Of a stretch of DNA of 64,000 nt, positions 52,682 through 62,191 are shown one piece after another. Numbering within the stretch: the first letter of the stretch is position 1; every line of letters begins with the position of its first letter. The notes under the pieces are model-generated. The model saw only the letters and a list, made by a program, of their open reading frames with translations. It searched no databases and was not told the origin of the DNA. This stretch comes from an uncultured Marinobacter sp. (lineage in GTDB: Bacteria > Pseudomonadota > Gammaproteobacteria > Pseudomonadales > Oleiphilaceae), in NCBI RefSeq assembly GCF_913055835.1, contig NZ_CAJXKQ010000012.1, positions 39,979 through 103,978 on the forward strand, written 5' to 3'. The position numbers and the translations under genes are program-made.

Positions 52682-53272
52682 ATGACCGACACCGAGCACC
52701 AGATCAATCAGTGGTTCGCCAGCCATATGGAGCATACCGCCCAGGCTGCCAGCACGGTTGGCCCCGACATCGAGGAGGTTGCCAATGCCTTCGTGGGAAC
52801 GCTGCTTCAGGATGGAAAAATCATTACTTGCGCCAATGGCAATGCCAACATTCTGGCCCAGTACTTCTGCACTGCCCTTCTGAACCGGTTCGATCAGGAC
52901 AGACCCGCACTGCCCGCCATCAATCTCGGAGCCGATGCGACAACCTATTCCGCCATTTGCCGGGATAACCGCTTCAACGACACGTTCTCCCGTCAGGTCA
53001 GAGCTATCGGCAAGCCCGGAGACCTTCTTTTCGTGATTGTCGACGATGGCCACAAGGCAAACCTCATCCAGGCGATCCAGGTCGCCCATGACCGGGAAAT
53101 GAACGTTGTGGTTCTCAGTGCCAGAGAGAAGTCTGACATAACGTCGCTATTGCATCCGGAAGATCACGAAATTGCGCTGAACAACCTGACCCCCACCGAA
53201 GCGACACCACTGCTGCTACTGATCATCAACGCTTTGTGCGGGCTGATCGACGCCAAGATTTTTGGGGGATAA
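52682..53272 (+). CDS. diaA: DnaA initiator-associating protein DiaA (SIS domain)
   Basis: DiaA is a tetrameric SIS-domain protein that binds DnaA and promotes initiation in E. coli. This protein has 196 residues, the E. coli length. It has HQINQWFASHMEHTAQAASTV, the phosphosugar-binding-like loop ITCANGNANILAQYFCTALL and LPAINLGADATTYSAICRD. The related GmhA phosphoheptose isomerase is an alternative, but the locus favours DiaA. I start at 52682; the longer frame to 52640 overlaps yraN. It ends at a strong terminator. Confidence 0.9.
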   Translation: MTDTEHQINQWFASHMEHTAQAASTVGPDIEEVANAFVGTLLQDGKIITCANGNANILAQYFCTALLNRFDQDRPALPAINLGADATTYSAICRDNRFNDTFSRQVRAIGKPGDLLFVIVDDGHKANLIQAIQVAHDREMNVVVLSAREKSDITSLLHPEDHEIALNNLTPTEATPLLLLIINALCGLIDAKIFGG

Positions 53273-53298
53273 AAAAAGCCAGCGTACGCTGGCTTTTT
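53273..53298. terminator. Bidirectional terminator between diaA and sspB
   Basis: AAAAAGCCAGC-GTAC-GCTGGCTTTTT is a symmetrical hairpin with A and T runs, placed immediately after diaA. It also lies 19 bases beyond the sspB stop, on the opposite strand. Confidence 0.9.
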
Positions 53299-53316
53299 CA
53301 TGAAAATGAGTAAGGT

Positions 53317-53754
53317 CTATTTAACAACCTTGAGGGTTGGCCTGCCCGAAGGACGATCCTCCTGCCCGGATGAAGACTGCTCGCCTTCACGCTCACGGGA
53401 AGTACCGTCCGGATCCGGGGAGCCTGGCTCGCTACCGAACACCATGCCCTCACCGTTTTCCTTGGCGTAGATTGCCATAACCGCCTGCAGTGGAATGAAC
53501 ACCTGCATGGGCACGCCACCGAAACGGGCACTGAACTCGAGTGCACCATTACCGATAACCAGGCCACGCACTGCTCCCGGACTGATGTTCAGAACAATCT
53601 GTCCATTTGCGACATGCTCAGTCGGCACCTGTACACCTTGAATGCCTGCGTCCACCACGATGTAGGGGGTGCAGTCGTTGTCCAGGATCCACTCATTGAA
53701 TGCTCGTACCAGGTACGGGCGGCTGGACGTCATGGTGTTTTTACTCTCAGCCAC
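53317..53754 (-). CDS. sspB: ClpXP protease specificity-enhancing factor SspB
   Basis: SspB brings ssrA-tagged and other substrates to ClpXP. The 145-residue protein has the folded domain with RPYLVRAFNEWILDNDCTPYI and VLNISPGAVRGL, then GNGALEFSARFGG. A long polar, Glu/Ser-rich linker follows, ending in the ClpX-docking tail GRPTLKVVK, close to the E. coli tail. I chose the GTG at 53754, six bases after AGGAGA; a GTG at 53760 and an ATG at 53733 are alternatives. It follows sspA by 38 bases. Confidence 0.95.
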   Translation of the reverse strand: MAESKNTMTSSRPYLVRAFNEWILDNDCTPYIVVDAGIQGVQVPTEHVANGQIVLNISPGAVRGLVIGNGALEFSARFGGVPMQVFIPLQAVMAIYAKENGEGMVFGSEPGSPDPDGTSREREGEQSSSGQEDRPSGRPTLKVVK

Positions 53755-53792
53755 TGCCACTCTCCTGCTCCGGCCAGCGGAACGTTACCAAA

Positions 53793-54422
53793 TCAGCTGC
53801 GAATGTCTTCTTCCAGATCGGACAGGCTTGCCTTGAACCCTTCCCGACTGAAGATGCTCTCCATGTACTTCTGCAGCGGCTTGGCCTGCTTTTCGTTCAG
53901 CTCAATACCCAGCGACGGAAGGCGCCACAGGATCGGGGCAATACAACAGTCGACGATGGTGAACTCTTCAGACAGGAAGAACGGCATCTCGCCGAACAGC
54001 GGTGCGGTTGCCAACAGGCTCTCTTTCAGCTCTTTGCGCGCTGTTTCAGAAGCCTTGGCGTTCGGCTGCGCTAGGATCTGGTCAACCAGGCCACACCAGT
54101 CCTTCTGAATCCGATGAATCATCAGACGGCTGTTGGCACGGGCAACCGGGTACACCGGCAACAGTGGCGGATGCGGAAAACGCTCGTCGAGGTACTCCAT
54201 CATGATATTGGGCTCATAGAGCACCAGATCACGATCTACCAGTGTCGGCAGGGCGTTGTACGGATTCAGGTCAGCCAGTTCGGCCGGCGGATTGTCCGGA
54301 TCCACATCAACGATATCGACGGTAACACCCTTCTCTGCCAGAACAATACGCACCCTGTGGCTGTAATGGCTGGCCGGATCCGAGAAAAACGTCATTGATG
54401 ACCGCTTGGTCACAACGCCCAT
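53793..54422 (-). CDS. sspA: Stringent starvation protein A
   Basis: SspA is a glutathione-transferase-like protein that binds RNA polymerase and alters transcription under stress. The 209-residue protein has [26 protein letters not shown] at the thioredoxin-like N-terminus, [33 protein letters not shown] and a helical C-terminal domain. The ATG at 54422 follows GAGGT. It lies 109 bases after petC, with a terminator in the gap, and before sspB. Confidence 0.96.
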   Translation of the reverse strand: MGVVTKRSSMTFFSDPASHYSHRVRIVLAEKGVTVDIVDVDPDNPPAELADLNPYNALPTLVDRDLVLYEPNIMMEYLDERFPHPPLLPVYPVARANSRLMIHRIQKDWCGLVDQILAQPNAKASETARKELKESLLATAPLFGEMPFFLSEEFTIVDCCIAPILWRLPSLGIELNEKQAKPLQKYMESIFSREGFKASLSDLEEDIRS

Positions 54423-54467
54423 AGAACTACCTCACGAGTAAACAAACCGAAATGATCCTGAAAAAAC

Positions 54468-54500
54468 GCAAAAATCCAGCGGGCCGGTTATGCCCGCTGG
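54468..54500 (-). terminator. pet operon terminator
   Basis: On the minus strand CCAGCGGGC, loop ATAACCG, GCCCGCTGG, then ATTTTTGCG. It lies 31 bases after the petC stop. A TATAAT at 54516-54521 lies upstream of it, so it might alternatively act as an attenuator for sspAB. Confidence 0.8.
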
Positions 54501-54530
54501 AACTCAGGGAACGGGATTATACCCTATTTC

Positions 54531-55286
54531 TCAGTGTACGTCCTTCCAGTACTCACGATTGAGCATGTAGGCAAACACGAAGAAGATGGCCACAAAGATC
54601 AGGACGAAGATCCCCAGACGCTCACGCTCAAGCTTCACCGGATCACCCATGTAAGACATGAAGTTGGTCAGATCGTACATGGCCTGGTCGAATTCCGGTC
54701 CAGACATGCTGCCTTCGATGGCGTACTCCGGGCATACGTCGGCGTTGTTGATGTTGCCACTCAAGGGCTCAACGCTGGCAGGAGTCCCGATGTTGGGCTC
54801 AACGGCACACAGCCCCTGCATTCCCACCAGAACGTGAGGCATACCCACGGCCGGGAATACCACGTTGTTCACACCCAGCGGACGGGACTCGTCCTTGTAG
54901 AACCCACGCAGGTAGGAGTAGACCCACGCTTCGCCACGCAGCCGCGTTTCCAGCGTAAGATCCGGTGGCGGCGCACCAAACCAGTCAGCAGCCATGTCCT
55001 TGTTCATGGAATTCTTCATCAGCTCGCCAATCTTGGCGCCGGTGAAGATCAGGTTTTCCTCATACAGCTCGTCGGGAATCTCCAGATCGTCAGCTACGCG
55101 CTTGTAGCGAGCATATTCCATGGAATGACAACCCATGCAGTAGTTGGTGAACAGGGCTGCACCACGCTGCAGAGATGCTTTGTCAGAGTGATCTGACTCA
55201 AAGCTGTCTAGTGGCACAGTTGAACCCGCTGCCAGCCCGAGAGCCGGCAGGACCGCGATGAAAAGACCAAAAATCAGCTTTCTCAT
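54531..55286 (-). CDS. petC: Ubiquinol-cytochrome c reductase, cytochrome c1
   Basis: Cytochrome c1 passes electrons from the Rieske protein to periplasmic cytochrome c. The 251-residue protein has a cleavable signal peptide and the heme motif C50-M-G-C53-H54. A membrane-proximal Met-containing region follows, and one C-terminal anchor helix (LGIFVLIFVAIFFVFAYML) lies near 230. It shares one base with the petB end, so petABC form one unit. The axial Met cannot be fixed with certainty from sequence alone. Confidence 0.97.
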   Translation of the reverse strand: MRKLIFGLFIAVLPALGLAAGSTVPLDSFESDHSDKASLQRGAALFTNYCMGCHSMEYARYKRVADDLEIPDELYEENLIFTGAKIGELMKNSMNKDMAADWFGAPPPDLTLETRLRGEAWVYSYLRGFYKDESRPLGVNNVVFPAVGMPHVLVGMQGLCAVEPNIGTPASVEPLSGNINNADVCPEYAIEGSMSGPEFDQAMYDLTNFMSYMGDPVKLERERLGIFVLIFVAIFFVFAYMLNREYWKDVH

Positions 55287-56518
55287 TATCCTGTCACCCT
55301 CTCTGGAACTGGCTTGGTTTTCTCCATACGCGTATAGAACGGCATAAGGATGAAGTAGAGGAAGTACAGCACCGTCAGAATCTGGGCGACCATGGTGCGG
55401 CCTTCAGTCGCGGGTACCAGGCCCAGGTAGCCAAGCACCACGAAACTGACTGCGAAAATGGCCAGGGCAATCCGGCTCAACCAACCCTTGTAGCGCATTG
55501 AGCGCACCGGGCTCTTGTCCAGCCAGGGCAGCACGAACAGAATGGCGATCGCAGCACCCATCACGACAACACCCCAGAACTTGGCATCAAGACCGAACAG
55601 GTCGATCGTTACCGCACGCAGCATTGCGTAGAAAGGCGTGAAGTACCAGACCGGCGCGATATGGTCAGGCGTCTTGAGAGGGTTGGCTGGCTCAAAGTTC
55701 GGCTTTTCAATGAACAGCCCGCCGCCTTCCGGGAAGAAGAACACGACGATGAAGAAGATAAAGAAGAACACACCGACGCCCAGAAGGTCATGCACAGTGT
55801 AGTAAGGATGGAACGGGATACCGTCTTTAGGAATGCCGTTTTCGTCCTTGTTCTTCTTGATATCAATACCGTCGGGGTTGTTTGAGCCCACTTCATGCAG
55901 TGCCAGGATGTGAAGCACAACCAGACCAAGCAGAACGATCGGCAGCGCCACCACATGCAATGCGAAGAAGCGGTTCAGGGTAATGCCGGAAATCAGGTAA
56001 TCGCCACGGATCCAGAGTGACAGATCTTCACCAATGACCGGAATAGCACCGAACAGGTTAACGATAACCTGGGCACCCCAGTAGGACATCTGGCCCCAGG
56101 GCAGCAGATAGCCCATGAACGCCTCAGCCATCAGGATCAGGTAGATCAACATACCGAAGATCCAGATCAGTTCACGCGGCTTCTGATAGGAGCCATACAT
56201 CAGCCCCCGGAACATGTGGAGATAGACCACAACGAAGAATGCCGAAGCACCGGTAGAGTGCAGATAACGCAGCAACCAGCCCCATTCGACATCTCGCATG
56301 ATGTACTCGACAGACGCAAACGCACCTTCGCCGGACGGGTTGTAGCTCATGGTCAGCCAGATCCCGGTGACCAGTTGGTTAACGAGAACCAGCATGGCAA
56401 GGGAACCAAAAAAGTACCACACGTTGAAGTTCTTCGGCGCGTAATACTTGCCCAGATGCTTGTTCCAGGCATCTACGATTGGCAGACGCTCGTCTACCCA
56501 GTTAATCAGCTTTTGCAT
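55286..56518 (-). CDS. petB: Ubiquinol-cytochrome c reductase, cytochrome b
   Basis: Cytochrome b is the membrane subunit holding hemes bL and bH and both quinone sites of the bc1 complex. The 410-residue polytopic protein has WLLRYLHSTGASAFFVVVYLHMFRG, GYLLPWGQMSYWGAQV, RFFALHVVALPIVLL and HILALHEVGSNNPDG. The quinone-site sequence PFHPYYTVHDLL follows. It is a single-chain bc1 type, not split as in b6f. Its ends overlap petA and petC by one base each. Confidence 0.98.
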   Translation of the reverse strand: MQKLINWVDERLPIVDAWNKHLGKYYAPKNFNVWYFFGSLAMLVLVNQLVTGIWLTMSYNPSGEGAFASVEYIMRDVEWGWLLRYLHSTGASAFFVVVYLHMFRGLMYGSYQKPRELIWIFGMLIYLILMAEAFMGYLLPWGQMSYWGAQVIVNLFGAIPVIGEDLSLWIRGDYLISGITLNRFFALHVVALPIVLLGLVVLHILALHEVGSNNPDGIDIKKNKDENGIPKDGIPFHPYYTVHDLLGVGVFFFIFFIVVFFFPEGGGLFIEKPNFEPANPLKTPDHIAPVWYFTPFYAMLRAVTIDLFGLDAKFWGVVVMGAAIAILFVLPWLDKSPVRSMRYKGWLSRIALAIFAVSFVVLGYLGLVPATEGRTMVAQILTVLYFLYFILMPFYTRMEKTKPVPERVTG

Positions 56519-57111
56519 TACGCTGCCTCCGGATCAAGACCAATCGTGAGGGTCGAATCGTCGTCAAAACGATAAGGCGGCACCTCGAGGTTCAGGGGAG
56601 CAGGCTGCGCCTCATAGACCCTTCCGGCCATGTCATATCGGGAACCGTGACACGGGCAGAAAAGGCCACCCAGCCACTCATCACCGAGATCAGCCGGAGC
56701 AACTTCCGGACGGTAGGACGGAACACAGCCAAGATGGGTACACAACCCTACAAGCACGGCAAATTCCGGCTTCAGGGAACGCAGGATGCCATCAATATAC
56801 GGTGGCTGCTGAGGCGCTTCTGACTGGGGATCTTTCACCCGGTCGTTAAGCTTTTCGATATTCGCCTGCATCTCTTCGGTACGGCGGATGATCCAGACCG
56901 GCTTACCTCGCCACTCGACCGTAATCTGCTGACCCGGTTCAATCTTGCTGACATTGACGGTTACCGGTGCACCCGCTGCTTCCGCTTTGGCACTGGGATT
57001 CCAGGATGCCACGAAAGGAACGGCCGCACCGACGACGCCGACTCCACCCACCACAGACGTGGCACCGATCAGAAACCGGCGCCGGCCTTGGCTCACGTCG
57101 CCATTACTCAT
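56518..57111 (-). CDS. petA: Ubiquinol-cytochrome c reductase, Rieske iron-sulfur subunit
   Basis: The Rieske protein carries the 2Fe-2S cluster that takes electrons from ubiquinol. The 197-residue protein starts with a twin-arginine signal-anchor (GRRRFLIGATSVVGGVGVVGAA). It has both cluster boxes, CTHLGC and CPCHGS, the latter in FCPCHGSRYD. The ATG at 57111 is the first gene of petABC and follows an AGAAAACCAT stretch with no strong Shine-Dalgarno. An inverted repeat lies about 100 bases upstream. Confidence 0.98.
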   Translation of the reverse strand: MSNGDVSQGRRRFLIGATSVVGGVGVVGAAVPFVASWNPSAKAEAAGAPVTVNVSKIEPGQQITVEWRGKPVWIIRRTEEMQANIEKLNDRVKDPQSEAPQQPPYIDGILRSLKPEFAVLVGLCTHLGCVPSYRPEVAPADLGDEWLGGLFCPCHGSRYDMAGRVYEAQPAPLNLEVPPYRFDDDSTLTIGLDPEAA

Positions 57112-57208
57112 TATGGTTTTCTCCCATCAGGCGATGTCACAGCCCGCAAAACCGCCGGCGATGTGCATCTTAAAGGACTTCACAACCCAAAAATATAAGC
57201 GCCCAAAT

Positions 57209-57223
57209 GGTAATGAAATTACC
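57209..57223. promoter_or_regulatory. Inverted repeat upstream of petABC, candidate operator
   Basis: GGTAAT-gaa-ATTACC is a perfect 6-base inverted repeat. It sits just upstream of an AT-rich TATATT (minus strand, 57192-57197) that could be a -10, and covers the -35 position. Outer bases CCAAATGG/CCTTGG add partial symmetry. The remaining gap up to 57301 shows no other signal. Confidence 0.4.
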
Positions 57224-57301
57224 TTGGCCTTACAAGTCGGAAAGCCGGCGCTGGCGCCTCATCACTGTTCCAGATCAATTTGCTGACAAATCGTCCGAAC
57301 A

Positions 57302-57331
57302 TAAAAAAACCCGACCAAAAGGGGCCGGGTT
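57302..57331 (-). terminator. rplM-rpsI terminator
   Basis: On the minus strand AACCCGGCC...GGTCGGGTT with a CCTTTT loop, followed by seven T. It starts 24 bases beyond the rpsI stop. Confidence 0.85.
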
Positions 57332-57354
57332 TTCCAGGATCTGTACCAGCGAAA

Positions 57355-57747
57355 TTAACGCTTGGAGTACTGAGGACGCTTACGCGCCTTGCGCAGACCC
57401 ACTTTCTTACGCTCGACTTCACGCGCGTCACGGGTAACGTAACCCGCTTTACGCAGCGCCGGACGCAGAGTTTCGTCGTAATCCATCAGGGCGCGAGTCA
57501 GACCGTGGCGAATAGCGCCGGCCTGACCACTGATACCACCACCCTTGACGGTGATCTGGATATCAAAACGATCGGTAGACTCGGCAACAACCAGCGGCTG
57601 ACGAACGATCATGCGCAGAGTGTCACGACCGAAGAAATCTTCGATTGAGCGACCATTGATAGAGATGTTACCGCTTCCCGGCTTGATAAAAACCCGAGCC
57701 GTGGATGTCTTGCGGCGACCAGTACCGTAATTTTGTGCTACAGACAT
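57355..57747 (-). CDS. rpsI: 30S ribosomal protein S9
   Basis: S9 is a small-subunit protein whose C-terminal tail contacts P-site tRNA. The 130-residue protein has the full pattern: [40 protein letters not shown] and the basic tail [11 protein letters not shown], with the conserved final Lys-Arg. It begins 12 bases after rplM and ends before a terminator, so the two are a standard pair. Confidence 0.99.
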   Translation of the reverse strand: MSVAQNYGTGRRKTSTARVFIKPGSGNISINGRSIEDFFGRDTLRMIVRQPLVVAESTDRFDIQITVKGGGISGQAGAIRHGLTRALMDYDETLRPALRKAGYVTRDAREVERKKVGLRKARKRPQYSKR

Positions 57748-57759
57748 ATCCGCCTTCCG

Positions 57760-58188
57760 TTAAATGTCGAGTTCTTTGGGCTGCTGGGCTGCGTGAGGAT
57801 GCTCAGCGCCGGCATAGATTTTCAGCTTCTTGAACATGGCGCGACCGAGCGGGCCTTTCGGAAGCATGCCTTTGACAGACTTCTGAATGATTTGCTCGGG
57901 AGCCTTGTCGACCAGCTTCTCGAAGTTGATGGACTTGATTCCACCCGGAAAGCCGGTATGACTGTAATACATCTTGTCAGATGCCTTCTTGCCGGTAACC
58001 CGCACCTGGCTCGCGTTGATCACAACAATGTAATCGCCAGTGTCTACGTGAGGGGTGTACTCAGGCTTATGCTTGCCCCGCAGACGAAGGGCGATTTCGG
58101 TTGACAGACGACCCAGCGTCTTGCCGGCTGCGTCTACAACGTACCAGTCACGTTTTACTGTTTCTGGTTTCGCACTCAGAGTCTTCAT
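57760..58188 (-). CDS. rplM: 50S ribosomal protein L13
   Basis: L13 is an early-assembly large-subunit protein. The 142-residue protein starts [20 protein letters not shown] and has [35 protein letters not shown] and [23 protein letters not shown]. The ATG at 58188 follows AAGGCGGAATCA, so the longer frame back to 58266 was rejected. In E. coli L13 represses its own rplM-rpsI mRNA; the leader here is about 140 bases, long enough for such control, which is inference. Confidence 0.99.
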   Translation of the reverse strand: MKTLSAKPETVKRDWYVVDAAGKTLGRLSTEIALRLRGKHKPEYTPHVDTGDYIVVINASQVRVTGKKASDKMYYSHTGFPGGIKSINFEKLVDKAPEQIIQKSVKGMLPKGPLGRAMFKKLKIYAGAEHPHAAQQPKELDI

Positions 58189-58332
58189 TGATTCCGCCTT
58201 GAACGCTATATAAGAAACGTTAAAAACCACCACCGGTAAATGCAAGGCATCCGGAGGAGGTTCCATACCTGTGTTGCGCTGCCATCATTCGGGGCTGAGA
58301 TAGTGACATCGCCTTGAAAAGCCAGGGCGCGA

Positions 58333-58361
58333 AGTATACTCGAACCACTCGGGAAAGCCAA
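58333..58361 (-). promoter_or_regulatory. rplM-rpsI promoter
   Basis: On the minus strand TTGGCT (58356-58361), 17 bases, TATACT (58333-58338). It begins just after the tatD-family gene's stop and gives a leader of about 140 bases. Confidence 0.75.
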
Positions 58362-58381
58362 CCCTGTGTTGGTTCGTTTCG

Positions 58382-59173
58382 TTATTCCCCTATACCGGCA
58401 GCCGACCAACCATAGAGTCGGGATACATTGTCCAGAAGCACCGGCGCCAGTTGCTCCGGCTTAGAACCTCGGATCTCGGCGAGCACGTCCAGAATATCCG
58501 GCAGATACCGGGGTGAATTCTGCCCCTGCGGTACGCCCTCGGGCGCCATGTCCGGCGCATCCGTTTCAAGCACCAGAGCCTCAAGCGGCAGTCGGGCAAT
58601 CGCGTCGCGGGTCTTCCGGGCACGGGGGTGAGTGATCACGCCACCTACCCCGATAAAGCATCCCAAGTCCACCAGTTTATCGGCCTGCTGGAAACTTCCG
58701 CTAAAGCCGTGAATCAGCGCCCGACCGCCCCACTGCCGGCGATTGAGCAGGCTGTGCACTTCATCATGGGTCTTTACGGAGTGAATCACCAGGGGCATGT
58801 GCAGCTCATCTGCCAGCGCCACCTGCTTTTCAAACCACGGCCACTGCGCTTCCAGGCTGCCCTTGAGCCGATCCAGCCCACATTCACCAATCGCAACACA
58901 GCGCTCGGGGCGAGACGCCAGCAGCCGCCTGAGCTCCTGCAGATCCTCCTCCGAATGCTCGTCAACAAACCAGGGGTGAATTCCAAGACAGTAAAACAGG
59001 CCACCATGCGCCAGCGCTGTGTCACGGACCCGGCCCCAGTCCGGTCGCCTGACGCCGGGTATTACCAGTCCGCGAACTCCGCGCGACCGACCCTGTTCGA
59101 GTTCCGCATCACGGCGGCCTTCGAACTGCGGAAAATCAAAATGGCAATGGGCGTCGATCAACTGCACTGTCAC
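58382..59173 (-). CDS. TatD family metal-dependent hydrolase (YjjV-like)
   Basis: This 263-residue TIM-barrel hydrolase has the metal motif DAHCHFD at the N-terminus, CLGIHPWFVDEH, IGECGLDRLKG with a metal Glu, HSVKTHDE, HGFSGSF and ETDAPDMAPEG. This is the full set of TatD-type ligands. TatD relatives are DNases or deoxynucleotidases. The place directly after prfC matches yjjV in E. coli, so I favour YjjV over TatD itself. It starts 15 bases beyond the prfC stop and probably shares its transcript. Confidence 0.93.
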   Translation of the reverse strand: MTVQLIDAHCHFDFPQFEGRRDAELEQGRSRGVRGLVIPGVRRPDWGRVRDTALAHGGLFYCLGIHPWFVDEHSEEDLQELRRLLASRPERCVAIGECGLDRLKGSLEAQWPWFEKQVALADELHMPLVIHSVKTHDEVHSLLNRRQWGGRALIHGFSGSFQQADKLVDLGCFIGVGGVITHPRARKTRDAIARLPLEALVLETDAPDMAPEGVPQGQNSPRYLPDILDVLAEIRGSKPEQLAPVLLDNVSRLYGWSAAGIGE

Positions 59174-59188
59174 CTCCGCCCGGAACCG

Positions 59189-60769
<1,581 letters not shown>

Positions 60770-60857
60770 AATCGAAAAGTAACCTGAATCTGATGTTCTG
60801 AAAAAGGCGGCCATTATAGGCCCTATGCAGCTGCGACGCTAACTCGCACTGAAGCAC

Positions 60858-61343
60858 TCACTGACCAAGAGTACGCGTCAGAACGCGGGCATCCTCCCGC
60901 CCGTTGGCAGCCGGATAGTACCCGGGTCGCAGCCCAATCTCCTGAAAGCCCTCATCCTGGTACAAACCAAGGGCGGCATGATTGCTAACCCTGACCTCGA
61001 GCAACAGCTGGGACATACCTTCATGGGCCGCAGTTGCCAGAACGTGTCTCAAGAGGTAGCGCCCCACACCTTTACCGCGGGCTCTCGGATGGACGCATAT
61101 ATTCAGCAAATGCGCTTCATCAAACATATAGGCCACCACAGCGTAGGCCATCAGCCTATCCCCGTGACAGGCACCCCAGAGCCGATAGTTGTCCTTGAAA
61201 CAATCAAGAAACACCGACTCACTCCAGGGGTGGGAATAACCCTGGCGCTCTATATCAAGCACAGCGGGCACGTCTTCAGACTCCAGAGGCCGAACGAACA
61301 GATCGGCTTCAAGGACTTTTTGGTAAGTTTCCGGATAGGGCAT
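60858..61343 (-). CDS. rimI: Ribosomal protein S18-alanine N-acetyltransferase
   Basis: RimI acetylates the N-terminal alanine of ribosomal protein S18. The 161-residue GNAT protein has DIERQGYSHPWSESVFLDCF at the substrate region, HLLNICVHPRARGKGVGRYLLRHVL with the acetyl-CoA Q/R-x-x-G-x-G/A loop, and LEVRVSNHAALGLYQDEGF. The start at 61343 overlaps the upstream holD stop as TAATG; the longer frame to 61433 overlaps holD. The holD-rimI pair is conserved with E. coli. Confidence 0.94.
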   Translation of the reverse strand: MPYPETYQKVLEADLFVRPLESEDVPAVLDIERQGYSHPWSESVFLDCFKDNYRLWGACHGDRLMAYAVVAYMFDEAHLLNICVHPRARGKGVGRYLLRHVLATAAHEGMSQLLLEVRVSNHAALGLYQDEGFQEIGLRPGYYPAANGREDARVLTRTLGQ

Positions 61344-62155
61344 TAACGGGCAACCAGAGGCCGTATTTGCTGCCATAGCGAACGCTTTAATGCGGGGTTG
61401 CCGGCAATCTCCGCAATGGTGTGCGGAAACCAAACTGTTGCCTCACGACCAAGCGCTTCCACCAGCCAGCTCTGCGCTGACTTTTCTCCACCCTGCAGGA
61501 CAACAACCTTCTGGCCCTCCAGGCCCGACAGAACGCTGCGCATTACCTCAACAAGGTCATGGCCGGAATTTCCGGGCACCAACAGATTGTTGAAAATGGG
61601 CCAGGACACTTGCCCCAGCACTCGCGGCTGGTCCTCACCAAGGCTCTTGAGAATATTCAGTGCGAGGGCTTCCTGAAGCCGACTACTCGCATCCCCGGAC
61701 ATTCCCCCGATCAATGCGACACCGCGCCCCGCCCAGACCATGAGGTTAACGCTTTCAGAGGGGATCATGGACGATTGTCCGGACCTCTCCTCTTGCCGCT
61801 CTGGTTCCGGGGATATCGCAGTGGGCTTCGCAGCCGAAGGCGATTCCTCGGGTTGTTGCGAGGTTTTTTCCGTAGCACCGGCATCGCCTCCCATTAACGC
61901 CTGCAGATCCGCTATTCGGGCGACGCCAGGGGTTCGATCCGGCCCTTTCCGCTCAGCCCCGCCCGGACGCGCTGAACCGCTCTCAGCTCGAGGCGAAGGC
62001 TCTGATATGCCCGGGAATGGTTTCGGAACACCGGCCTCGTCAGGGAACTCAAAAACTGGACTGGGCGCCGCACCCGGCAGCGGTTGCCGGGCATACCACA
62101 TCCGGATCCCCGCCGCTCCCAGGTAAAATTGACGCTCTGCTTCCGATCTGATCAT
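61343..62155 (-). CDS. holD: DNA polymerase III psi subunit, long pseudomonad-like form
   Basis: Psi joins chi to the clamp-loader complex and helps link it to SSB. This 270-residue protein has no obvious full-length match to the 137-residue E. coli HolD, but the ends do match. Residues 13-29 (GAAGIRMWYARQPLPGA) resemble E. coli LGITQWSLRRPGAL, and 252-264 (GNPALKRSLWQQI) resemble NPTARAALWQQI. Between them is a Pro/Ser/Glu-rich insert at about 35-130. The position directly before rimI is that of holD in E. coli, and cryptic long psi proteins are known in pseudomonads. Its stop overlaps rimI by one base. Confidence 0.75.
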   Translation of the reverse strand: MIRSEAERQFYLGAAGIRMWYARQPLPGAAPSPVFEFPDEAGVPKPFPGISEPSPRAESGSARPGGAERKGPDRTPGVARIADLQALMGGDAGATEKTSQQPEESPSAAKPTAISPEPERQEERSGQSSMIPSESVNLMVWAGRGVALIGGMSGDASSRLQEALALNILKSLGEDQPRVLGQVSWPIFNNLLVPGNSGHDLVEVMRSVLSGLEGQKVVVLQGGEKSAQSWLVEALGREATVWFPHTIAEIAGNPALKRSLWQQIRPLVAR

Positions 62156-62191
62156 TAACTTCGCCTGTCGGGATTCACCTAATTTCCGATC

